From the NCBI RefSeq assembly GCF_022539315.1, contig NC_066327.1, positions 13,742,995 to 13,806,994 on the forward strand: a stretch of DNA of 64,000 nt, given 5' to 3'. The position numbers were made by a program, and so were the translations under genes. Positions 46,391 through 57,378 of the stretch are shown here, in pieces (position 1 is the stretch's first letter; every line of letters begins with the position of its first letter). Below the pieces are notes generated by a model. That model was not told where the DNA came from. It searched no databases and saw only the letters and a program-made list of their open reading frames with translations. This DNA is from Serinus canaria. Lineage: Eukaryota > Chordata > Aves > Passeriformes > Fringillidae.

Positions 46391-48570
46391 TCCACGTCAG
46401 GGCTGACAACACAGGGTGATGGCATGCATTGGTCAAAACTTAGTCCCTCCGGGTTGGCTTAGGTGCATCTCTGCAAGCTGACTTCTGGTCAAAGGGAACT
46501 CCATGACCAGCAAAACATCACAGGGAATGTGCAGACACAAATCTGAAGACCTTGCAGGGAGGCAGGACTTGGTGGAAGAAAACAAAACCATGGCCAGGCC
46601 AGGCAGGAGTGACAGCACAGCTCTGCCAAGGAATTCCTGCTTTGTGTGTAGGAGCAGAGTCCTGTAGCTGTCCAGCAGGGATGAGGCCATGGCTGGAGGG
46701 AACACTGGCTGTGGGAGGAGTGCAGGAGATGGTGCTGGGTCTGCTGGAACACATCGGGAAACAGCGACTGCTGGCACTGCTGCCCAGGCTGTGAAGCAGG
46801 GCTCTGTGGGTATCCTTACCTTGTCACAAATTAACTGGCAGAAATCACAAATCATTTATACACAATGATGTGGTGAAGTAAATCCTATAAAATACTGTTG
46901 TTTGATAATGTGGTTGCTGTGGCAGAGTTATGCGTAAATGCACCAGTGCAGGCTGGAAGAAGGAAACCAGCCCCTTGCTGTCCTGCCCTCCGGGGGACGA
47001 GGCCCAAGCTCAGTACGTTTTTTCCATCAGAGCGTGGTCAATGGAACAATTGTACAACGTGTTGATCAGGAAAAGGATGTGGGAGCTTAAGTGGAAAACC
47101 TGATGCTATCGTGCTAATGGCAGAGAGCAGCAGGAAGGATGGCAAACAGGATACTCACCACACTCAGAGGAAAGAGCTCAAAGTGATGCTGGGGCTGCAG
47201 GGCTGGAGTCAGCCAGGGTCTGTTCTGTGAGCTGGGACAAGCTAGATCATAAAGCAGAACATTCCTGATCCTGCACTCCTCTGCTGGGAACAAGGGCTCC
47301 TTGCTGATTCTTTTGGGGAAAAGTGAGCAACTGTTAGGCAACATCACAAAGTTGGTGGAAAAACCAACTGGAGAAAAACTTACTTACCTTGTTGCCTTGG
47401 AGGCTTGGAAATGAGAGCAGCGGGAAGCTGAACAAAGGGGTGGGGGATACTGCTGGCAGGACCTCCTTGCATCCAGAGCAAAAAAGTGTGAGCAGGGAAA
47501 TGGCTTTTAGCTGCCTTCTTTTGGAAGAGTGTCTCACAGGGAAGAGATCCTATATGGAATAAGGAGTAGTTAGTGTACGTGGGACAGTTACTGTGTGTCA
47601 GAAAAGGGTGTTTGGGTCAGGGGCACCAGCTGTGTTTGCTTCTGAAATTGCCTGTGTTTGCAGTGTTTTGAAAACCAGGTGTTTAAAAGGTTTATATCTC
47701 ACCTGGTCAGAGTATGCTGGTCCAAGGCAGATGTGTCACCCCGGGTGGGCTCTGGTTCCCTTCCGATATCATGAGGGCTGGCAGGCGATGCTGCAACATT
47801 GAAGTGATACTGGTGGAGTCAAGGTGCACTGAAACAGATTGTTGATGTAACTTTCCCTAAAATCAGCCCAAAGATGTGAATTGGAATCAGCCCCAGTCCC
47901 CTCCTCTTTGCTTTTGGAGCTGCATGTTTTAGTGTGTTCCTTGGTGTGTTGCTGGTTCTGCAGTAACATTTGCGTGTGTGTGTAGCCTTATTTACAAATG
48001 CTTTGCATCTGGGTTTGCCCACCCTCCTCATGTGCTGACAGTTTTATACTGATAAGATAGTGGCTATTAATTAGTTTATTTTAAAAGCAGCCATGTGCTT
48101 GTCATTCCTTGTTGGGTCAAAATGCTCTGAAGTCACCCATTGCTCAGCTTGGTGTTTTAATTAAAAAGACCCTTCAAAGACGGGGGGTTCTGTCTCCATC
48201 TATTGCAGTCATGGCAAGTGTTAGTGCAGCAGTGTGCATCACTGCCGAGAGCATCCTCCACCCTGGCCTCACATCTATTAGTGAGGGTAAACTAATGAGC
48301 AAAGAGCTGCTGGTGGTGACAATATCCAGCATAAGGGCTTCCCAAAACTGCTGTAGGCTGACATGGAGAGATTACAAAAGGCAGCAGCCCCTGACCTCAA
48401 TAAAGGCTTCAAAGGAAACTCCTGAAAATTTTTTGCTACCCAAAAAGGAAATTCTTCTGGCAGTGTAGCACTTTAATAGCCAAAACTATGCTAAGGCTTC
48501 TGCTGACTGGGTGAAACAGTGTCTTTGTTTCACATGTGAATACTGTTCTGTAAAGCCTTTTTTTTGCTCC
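46391..48570. other. Intergenic, nothing recognised
   Basis: Unique-looking sequence of mixed composition with only short ORFs and a small GT tract near 47.97 kb. No gene or repeat family is identified. Confidence 0.5.
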
Positions 48571-48577
48571 CTTTATT

Positions 48578-48610
48578 AAAAAAAAAAAAAAAAAAAAGAA
48601 AAAAGAAAGA
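48578..48610. repeat. A-rich tract
   Basis: About 20 consecutive A residues are followed by AAAG interruptions. It could be the tail of a retrocopy on the plus strand, but no coding sequence is recognised upstream of it. Confidence 0.85.
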
Positions 48611-48769
48611 CTTGAGGCTTACGAGATGAAGGTACAGTTTACTCAGGCAGCCACCTGCAGTGACCCAGCTGGGCAGGGTGTGAGGGCAGGAGCAGGGAGC
48701 AAGAGCCACACAGGCACCAGTCCCCATCATGGGCTGGGATGCTGAAATCCCAGCTCCCAAAGAGAGAGA

Positions 48770-49015
48770 GGACAGGAGCATGTAGTGACAGGAGAAGAGG
48801 GGAATGGCTCCAGGCTGAAAGAGAGGAAGTTGAGGCAAGATATTAGAGAGAAACTCTTGGCTGTGAGGGTGTTGAAGCCTTGGCACAGATTGCCCAGAGA
48901 AGTTGTGGCTGCCCCATCCCTGGATGGGACTCTGAAGAATCTGGTCTAGTGGAAAGTTGTTGGTTGGCAGGACGGTTGGAATTAGATGATATTTAAGGCC
49001 CCTGTGATGCTATGA
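48770..49015 (+). mobile_element. CR1 LINE 3' fragment
   Basis: The CR1 tail is in plus orientation: gacaggagcatgtagtgaca, then cagattgcccagagaagttg and a degenerate tgatgctatgaaga end. Confidence 0.88.
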
Positions 49016-49129
49016 AGACCCTGCCTCAAAGAAAATGGTGGGGAAATCAGCAACTGCTCAGGCACCCACATTTGCTGAGTCTGGCCCTGGAACAGGAGCA
49101 GAGGAACCGTTCCGGGCATCCCGGGTAGG

Positions 49130-49500
49130 AGGTGACAAGGACAGGAGTAGGATTCAATCCACGGGACTGCTCCAGGGGAGAGGCTGCGGAGCTGGCACAG
49201 CTGGAGCTCCGGCCGTTCCCCTCTCCGCAGCTCTCGCCGCTCCAGCGCGGAGCTGCCGGTGCCGGGCTGTGCTCCATCGCACACCAGGGCGTTCCCTTTG
49301 CCCCAGCACCGTTTGCCTCTTGTCAGGCTACGAGTGCTGAAGGCAGAGACAGACCCGCGCTCTGCCTGTGCGCTGGACCGTGCTCTGCTGGCCGTCATTC
49401 CCGAGGCCGGGAGCCGCCGCCGTGGAGATGCTGAATGCTGGGGAGAGGGGTGACCGGGGCAGCTCATCCGGCCGGTGCAGTTTGTGTCTAATTAAGTTGA
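49130..49500. other. Moderate GC/CpG-rich block
   Basis: CpG density is raised (ctcgccgctccagcgcgga, gggagccgccgccgtggag) without a recognised exon. It may be a weak island or enhancer. Several overlapping ORFs here are unrecognised. Confidence 0.35.
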
Positions 49501-50199
49501 AGACCGTCATCCTGTCTCTCCTCCTGCCTGCAGCCAGCCCGAGGCCTCGGCCAGGGGCCTTGGGCAGCTGACCCTCATCGCCACGGCCGCCCCGTGGTGC
49601 AGGGCAGGAAGCTCCCATCATTTTTCCAACTCTTTTTTTGTTTGCAGATATTTGAGATTTCCTATGAACTGCAAGCCCCAGCAAAGAGAATGGAAGGTGA
49701 TGAGCACCTGGTGTGGTTTTCCCGCTTCCCAAAGGCAATGTCCATGGGACACAGCTCAGGTATGACTGCTGGCAGTCAGCAACTCCCTTTGTCTGCCCAC
49801 AGCTACTTTCCTGGGCTCTGTGACTGTTGCGTGTATATGAGAGAAAGATGGAAAATGGCCCAGCACCAGGTAGGGGAATTTATGCACATCAGACTGGGCT
49901 GGAAAACCACTTGGAGGCCAGTTCAGGAAGCTCAAGGTGGGAGCAGACACTTCCTCAACTCCTTTATGCACCTCGGGGGAACTTGGGAGGATGTGCTCTC
50001 CTGTTGGAAGGAGGAGGGACAAGGGGCAGAGGCAGGTAGGGAGAAAACTGAAAGAACCAAATTGCCTGGCTTTTAGGAATTTAACCCTTGGTGCTCTCCA
50101 ATCCTGGATTTTGTTTCCAAATCAAAAATGGGTAAAGATTTTGGTAACCTTATAGTATCACCAACAGTTTGTTAAAAGACTAATTGCCAAGTAGCTTAT

Positions 50200-50560
50200 G
50201 CATGTGGGACCATTAGTAATTCTGTAGCTATGCAAATTAAAACAGTGATGTATGATTTATAGCTTTAATAATGTTCTGAAGGCTCTTAAATTTTAATCAC
50301 TTGCAACATCCTTTTTAATATTCAATTACTTTATTAACTAATTAGGTCACTTGCTGAAAAAGCACATAAGGCTGGTGCTATTTTAATATCAGCTGAACAT
50401 CACAAAATACCTTTGAAATGGTGTAAATGGTTTATTTATTTTAAATAGATCATTAAGATGCTGTAATTAATAAATCAATTACAGAAAAAAAGACAAGAAA
50501 TTGATAGATGCCAAATCACAATGGTAGTGGCTTCTCTGCTTACTTTATAAATGTTCACAG
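50200..50560. other. AT-rich, TAAT-dense intergenic block
   Basis: Many TAAT/ATTA words are present (ttaactaattaggtcac, gctgtaattaataaatcaat). It looks like a conserved non-coding element, but no alignment is available. Confidence 0.35.
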
Positions 50561-51586
50561 AGATGCTGAATTTGGTGAACATGGCCACTGAAGCACCTTC
50601 CTGGATAATTCGTATTCAGCTGCAGGGATAAGGTTTGAGATATGCTTGGTTCATTATAGATGCTTTTTGTATGGATTTAGCTTTCTGATTGATAAAAGCT
50701 CCACAAATGACCTTGAAAAGTGAAAGCACTTAAAAGGACAGCCCTCTTCTGCCTCGTGCTCTTTTGTCTGCCTCAAAAAAGATAAATCCATGGCAATCTG
50801 AGAGCGCTGGGCTGAAAGGGAGAGCTCTGGGGAGGGCAGTGGGCAGCTCTCCCTGACCAACCTGCTCCCCTCACCGTGCACAGCCCTTCCTGCTGCCCAG
50901 GGGCTGTGGCAGTGCAACAGCAAACCAAGGAGAGAAAATTTCAGCCTGGCTGTAGTGCAGAGGTTCACTCCTCCCTTTTACACCAAGCCTTGAAGTAAAA
51001 CTTCAAGGCTCAGAAGTTAAACTTGTCACCAGGGCGGCTGCAGCTCTGAGACTGAGTAATCTACTGTCTTAAAACTAAGGGTAAGACAAACACTGTTCTA
51101 GGAATTAAGTCAATCTTATTAAAAGATTTTGGTTTAAATTATATTGATGTGATGATACAAAGTGCAAATTTTCTCTCTTGAGAAGCTGCTAGTAAGATCT
51201 GCAGTAATTACAGAGCACTCATCTTCCCATTTCAACTTCTCTTGCTTCCATTTTCTTGTAACAAAAACCTGTAAATCCAGGAGCAAAAAACTTTCTGTTA
51301 GAATTTCTGCTAAACTGAAGACTGTTCATTATAACTGAGCTGCACAGAAAACTACTCCAAATTTCAATTTATAGAGTTTCCTGGGAACTGAAACATACAT
51401 GGTGTCAGTCTAGCTCCAAAGCAGAGTCCAGGGGAGGTACCACACTGTAACTCCATGTCCCCAAAACCAAAAATAAATGCTGCCGCTGCCCCTGTCCCAG
51501 GGGTACCTGCAGCCCAGCTCTACTGCAGCTGACAGTGCCTTGTTCCCGTAGTGGGGCTTGAGCCGAAATAATGGATTTTCTCTTAG

Positions 51587-51766
51587 GAAAATGCCACCTA
51601 GGTACCATTTCTCAACTGCTGTGAGAGGCCACTGCCTGGGGTGACCATCCCTGGAAAGAAGGACAAACAAAGGATAAAAGGAAATGCCACCTAGGTACCA
51701 TTTCTCAACTGCTGTGAGAGGCCACTGCCTGGGGTGACCATCCCTGGAAAGAAGGACAAACAAAGG
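51587..51766. repeat. Tandem duplication, period 93 bp, two copies
   Basis: The unit starting ggaaaatgccacctaggtac (51587) recurs 93 bp later (51680), essentially without mismatch through caaacaaagg at 51766. Because 93 is divisible by 3, an open minus-strand frame of 136 codons (51820-51410) spans both copies and repeats a 31-residue unit. Confidence 0.93.
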
Positions 51767-51800
51767 CTCTCTATCCTCTCTGCAGAAAGGATAGAGAGCC
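51765..51800. repeat. Inverted repeat, 12-bp arms, 12-nt loop
   Basis: ggctctctatcc (51765-51776) and ggatagagagcc (51789-51800) are exact reverse complements. They sit immediately at the right end of the 93-bp duplication. Confidence 0.93.
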
Positions 51801-52016
51801 CTAAAATAAATCCAATTCACATTTTATGGGAGCTGCCACAGGAAACAAAGGTGCAGAACAATGGTAAGGTACAAATACTGGTACAGCTTAGGACAGCATA
51901 TGGGCTCCCTGCCTTGGAACAAGCACAGATACAAGTCTTGAGGGGTCAGAGATACCTGTACAGTCACATGAGGTCACTGTCACCATTTTGAGGGGATTTA
52001 TTTCACCCTACAACAA

Positions 52017-55000
52017 TCCTGTTGTACAACATGGCTCAGGGGCTGTTCTGAGCCTCCTTACAAAGCCCCAGGTCTCAGTCAAATAGGTGCATTTTTATCA
52101 CATTCCTGTAACTTCTCCCCAGTCGTTTATTCACGTGAGCGATTCCTGAGCCGCTCCAATCGTTTGTGTGGGAATCCCCACATCCTCCTGTGTCAGACCC
52201 AAATAGACACAACTGCTGCAGTGGCAAACAAAAGGCCACCGGTGCCTCAAACCCAACCGGTACCAGGAGAAATGAGGAGGTAAAGGCGGTAGCAGCACCC
52301 GCAGAGCTCGGTGGGCCCAGCCCTGTCCCTGCCCGTGCTGGAGCCGCTTTTCCGCCTTCTCCGCCGCGGAGCCGCCGTTAACCTCCCCGGCTCGATTCAA
52401 TGTGACAGTGACACTTCACAGCACATTGCATCCAATCTCATTTGAAGCTGACAAAGATTGTTTCTGTTTTATATCTATTGGTTTATTAATGGCCTACAGC
52501 CTCTTAAGCAGATGCATATTCATTAGATAGCCAGCTGTTAGGAGGTTCCCAGATGTCGAAAGTAGCTCTGTCTTGGTATACATTCTTTTTTTCCCCTTCT
52601 CATGAAACAAAGTAATTGTAGCTCAATTAAAGAAGCAGTTAATTACTAAGCCAGTACCTTATGGCACGATTTAGAAAAAAAAAAAATCTGGAAATTTGTG
52701 AGGACTAAAGACATTTTTAAAAACACACGAGTTGAGCCTTTGCGTGTTGTACAAATGAAGGATTTACGTAGAAATGGAGACTGGATTACCCCATGTAAAG
52801 AACCCTCAGCTGCAGAATCCAGGGATACACTGAGTTTTGCAAAGGCATCTTTATTAATTTTCCCCATTCTGCAGATTTTCTCTTACCTCTTACCATTCCT
52901 TAGGTGAATAGTGGGTGCAGAAGCACATAAGAGATGAAAATGAGACACATGTCAGTTTTTAAAGGTCATTTTACATGGAGAAGAAAAATTCCATGGCATC
53001 CCAGCTAGCTAAAACTGTGACCAGGTTATTGAACAAGCTGTAGAGATTGACCTACAAATTCCAGGGACCATCCTTCTGAGTCTCACAACATTAACCCAGC
53101 TCATGGAGGTGTCTTTGCAAATTCTTTGCTCCAAGCTCTAAAAGCAGCTCCCAGAAGCAGGTCTATCACTACCACCCCCAGGAAGCCCTTTGCCCATGGA
53201 AATGTTTAAAACATTGAAGTCAGCTCCAAGTCCATGGGATCTGGGCAAAAAAGGTTCCTGCGGATTGTGGTTTGTGGCAACAGCCCCACTCCGTCGCAAG
53301 AAAGAGCTGCACTTCCATCACCAGGAGAGGAAGAAGCAGTTGAAACCCTAAAACAACCTGAAACAATTCTAAATTTTATTCAATAACACTTTGGAGTAAA
53401 ACTTGTGAGGAAGGAAAAAATTAAAACCAAAACTGCCCTCAGCATTAAAAGCCTTGATCAGAAGGCAGCGATGGCAGTATAAAATGTCATCTGCTGTGAG
53501 TGTGTTTACAGGCGAGCACAGAGGAACATGGAGGCAATTTTGTAGAGTGACTCCTGGAGCAAAGGCCTCTGAGAATAAAAGTGTCTTTAGATATTTGTTA
53601 TCCTGTTATAGCTGGTATCACCTTGAGTATACAATGCCTGCCTGCATTATGTAAACACTTCATTGATAAATCCCTCCCCCACCTCCCCTAAGCTGTGTCA
53701 GACTGTTCTTAGCTGACAGATAGAGCTGAAACAGATGCTGCTATAAATACCCTTGTTTAGCTGTTTTGAATATAATTTCTTTTGTAGAACACGGTGGTTG
53801 CTCTACAAAAAGCATTGAACTTGCACCTGTGCTGGAATTTATTACTCCTTTGTACACATCAAGATGCATTTTTTAAATTATTCTATAAAAACCCCAAACA
53901 CAGAGTTGGATTCTGCTGCCCTTTTCTCCCCTTCAGAAGTAGAGACAAACTTTACTAAGGATTGCACTCATTTAAATTGAACTCTTTTAAAGTTTAGAAG
54001 CTACAGAATCCAAAGGTGGTACAAGTTTAACTCTCAGGACCAAACACACAGTTAATTTACAGAATCATGTAATTCTATATATTGAATTCTATGTTTCTGT
54101 ATTCAGATATACAACACCCAGCCAGCCAAACTCTTCTGGAGAGATCACAGGTACAGCTGGACCTGGCTTCAAAAATGAAAAAAACAGTTGTACTAACACA
54201 GCAGCATGATTTTGAATTCTGTTATGCAGCAGTTGATAACTGGTAGATCTGCCCTCATTCACACAGTAGCTCATTTGTATTTTCACCCAGAAACATAATT
54301 TCTAGCTTAAAGATATTATTTTGTTCATACCAGAAATATCAGAGATGAAAACATTTTATGGTATTTATCTTAAGTTCAATATTGTTTTAAGCAAAAAACC
54401 CATTTTATATTCAGTCTTTAAATAAAGATGTAAACCACGTTTTGCTAAGTACTGCTACCTGTGACCCATGTGCTTGAGCTGGGGGGAAAACTTGCAGGCT
54501 CTCATCACTGCAGAAGAGATCCACAGGGATGCACCTGGCCCACATTCTCAAGGAATCTTTCCAGGGTTTCTTTTCTGATGTTTGTTTTGGTTTGAAGAAC
54601 TTTGTTCTCACCCACGTGCAGAGGACCTGGCTGGCTTACAAAGCTGCTTCTCACACTCCCTGCTTCCTAAGGAGGACATTGACCCATGGGATGAACAGAG
54701 ATCAGGTCACCCCATGGCTGTTCCCTGAGCCAGGGCACCCTTGACTGAGGTGGAATTGGCACAACTACGAAGACCCACCCAAAGGGACCACTGGAGTTTT
54801 CCACTGGAGTTACTCCAATCTGACAAATCTGCTTCATTATCACCAATGTTAATTAGAAGCAAAACCAAGGGTTCATCTGAAGAGATGTGAACAACCTGAA
54901 CATACTAAGGGACATGGTCCTTCAGCTCAGAGCTGACTATTTCACTGGCCAAACCCACCTCAGGACAGCACAAGGAACAGACTCATCCTATTCATGCAAA

Positions 55001-55670
55001 AACCTTCCAAGGAGGATTGAGAAGCACTGCACCCTCCAGCACAACATAACAACACTGACTCCAGGTTTAGCTTTCCTCAGTCCCATCTCCCAGCCCTGGA
55101 ACGAGCTTCCTTCCCACCACAACTCTGCATACATTGAACCATTGAATTCTGCATACAATGTCTGAGCCTTCCCATCTGTTCCAGCGAGAGGGTTTGAAGA
55201 TGATTATTCCAAATAAGTGTAAAGGTTTCAGAACAGGAACCAGAGCCATCTCTCCTACTCAGCCGTTGAAGGCTGCCTTGATTACTTTGATGTAACAACA
55301 CTTGAAAGCTCCTATTCTTTGAAACTAATTTAAACACATTGAATTGTTGAAAGATTAAAAACCGCAGTCAGCTAATTACACTCACTCTCATCTCTTATTC
55401 AGCAAATGAATCACTTTTCATTACCACTTAGCTGAAGTACATGAATTTCTGCCTAATTAGAAATGTTGTAGATGGAGCATTAGCAAGGCTGGAGCGGGTC
55501 AGGATATCTTGCCTGCTTCATTTTTAATTCCTAACGGTAGAGCCAGATAGGAAAGGCTTCAGATAAGAAGTCATTAAACAATTTTAAATTATTTATAAAA
55601 ATTACTTTGCCCAAATTATAATTATTTTTTTTTCCCAAATGCTCTCATAAACGTCAAATGGAATGAAAGG
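52017..55670. other. Intergenic region before CLINT1 3' end
   Basis: No gene is recognised. The sequence is AT-rich with several TAAT-dense segments (52.42-52.64 and 55.34-55.65 kb) that could be regulatory. There is a small GC patch at 52.32-52.40 kb. Confidence 0.5.
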
Positions 55671-55674
55671 AAAA

Positions 55675-57037
55675 GCAGCCCAACATTGATTTTAATGAAC
55701 ATTTTAATGTTATGTATAACAGAACATTATGAATACAATGGAAACAAAGTTTTATCAATTTAATAATAAAAAAGAAATCCAACATAAGAAAAGGGAGGCA
55801 ATAAATTTCATACCTATAGTATAGTGCTTATTCTTAACAATATTCCCAGCTTGTGAATATAACAATGTCTTTGTGTTCCAGATTCTAAAATCTTGATTCA
55901 TGTGAACTTAAATGCAGAATTACAGAAGGAAAAATAAAACCCCCCAAAACCTTAATTCACTCTTTTGCTTTCAGTAAATCAGTAAAATCTTTGACTGCTA
56001 CAGGTCTCCTTTATTAATATATATATTTTTTTACTCCTCTATTGGATTCCACAGCTGCTAATGCCATATTTACACAAAGGAATCACCAAGTGTTGTATAA
56101 AAGTCAGGATCCAATGCCATTGGATTAAGTTAGGTTCTAGATTTACATCACTGAAGTGTGATTCACCTGCTGCTGATGCCCTAAACCAGTGGCTCCTTAG
56201 GGACATTGGTGCTACAAAGGATGCCAAGTGCCACTGGAAAAGAACTCCAAGAAAGTGCATTTTCTGGAGTTTTCTGAAAGGAAACCTTCCAGCAGTCTTG
56301 GATAAAGCATCTCCCAGACTTGCACAAGGTATCAGTTGTAACAGTAGAAGCACGTTAAGACCCCAAAAATTTGTTGATCGCCGAATTACTGAGAGAGGAT
56401 TTTTACAATAAAAATTTGGGTAATACAGCAGTGTGGCTGGAACATTAGCAAAAGTATATATACATTCCAGGTCCCTTTGAATTAGCCATAGTCACATATG
56501 TAAGCCATTTTTGGACAAAAATATATATTCTTATAAAAAACTGATCATAGTACTTGAGTGACTTCACAATTGTGGACTCAGTGGTAGTAAAAGGAATGAT
56601 CCAATTATGACAAAGCGATCAGGGAGAGGGGGAAAAGAAAGTCAAAGCTCTTCAAGAAAAAGAAAAGTATAAAATTAGATTCAAACATTTTTACCCAGTC
56701 CCCAATCCAGTCTTCCATCAAGTCTCAAAGTTAAAATTGGTTCTTCTACGTAGGAAAGGTTTTTTTGATGGTCTTAATACAAATTATTTTGCAAAATCAT
56801 CCAACACATTCCTTAGAAGAATCTCTGACCTCTCCAGAATTTAAACACTAGTTATTTCAACACTTAGAAAATAGCTTTTGGTTCTTTATGTAGACAATTT
56901 AACTGATAAAGAAAAAAAAAAAACTGATCAGTGTTTCCCATCCCTTCCCCAGCTATATTTGTGCAGCTAAAAATCCTTCATTCAGTCTGCCCATTTATTT
57001 TATTTTAATCTCATTTAATTTATTTATTTTACAATCT
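55675..57037 (-). other. CLINT1: CLINT1 3' UTR (inferred)
   Basis: AT-rich sequence follows the CLINT1 stop. Two ATTAAA signals on the minus strand at 55703-55708 and 55691-55696 suggest an end near 55.67 kb, giving a 3' UTR of about 1.36 kb. Other signals inside the region could be used. Confidence 0.45.
55691..55708 (-). terminator. CLINT1: Candidate CLINT1 polyadenylation signals (two ATTAAA)
   Basis: The minus strand reads ATTAAAATGTTCATTAAA. Variant polyA signals paired 12 bp apart are plausible, but the cleavage site is not confirmed. Confidence 0.4.
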
Positions 57038-57378
57038 TTATTTGCTAAAATTGGCAAAATTTGCAAAGGCATCTTGCTTGGGTTGTACAGTCCCAGGAGT
57101 CAGAGAGGTCATAGCCATGTTGGGCACCCCCATTCCTATTGTGCCCATTCCTGTGGCTGGCACTCCCATGTTCATGCCCATCATTCCCTGGTTGATCATG
57201 GGTGCAGGGGCCATGGAGGCCATGCCCATGGTACCCGACATCACCCCGGGCACTGCCAGCCCCACAGGCCCTCCCAGCAGCGCGCTGCTCTGCGCCCGCA
57301 CGGGCATCATGCTGGGCTGGGGGCTGAGGTTCACAGCTGCAAAGTTCTGCGTTATCACATTCATCGGTTGTTGCATAT
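57038..57378 (-). CDS. CLINT1: CLINT1 last coding exon, Met-rich tail and stop
   Basis: The acceptor is CGCTGCAG. The exon encodes MQQPMNVITQNFAAVNLS, a Met/Gly-rich repeat-like stretch (MINQGMMGMNMGVPATGMG), and VQPKQDAFANFANFSK with TAA. Confidence 0.97.

Larger units (their letters stand above)
51400..52016 (-). repeat. Unclassified repeat-like segment with internal 93-bp duplication
   Basis: The right edge reads on the minus strand as TGTTGTAGGGTGAAATAAAT, which would suit the 5' end of an avian LTR. The segment contains an exact-looking 93-bp tandem duplication and a 12-bp inverted repeat. No partner LTR, primer-binding site or retroviral frame is seen, and no target-site duplication could be confirmed. 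LTR identity is only a suggestion. Confidence 0.35.

Noticed and set aside
48578..48610. A-rich tract as the tail of a processed pseudogene
   Set aside because: No coding similarity or target-site duplication can be seen upstream. It is a simple A tract.
49594..50076. 160-codon plus-strand ORF
   Set aside because: It has no recognisable domain and no GC-codon structure, and it lies in the intergenic stretch.
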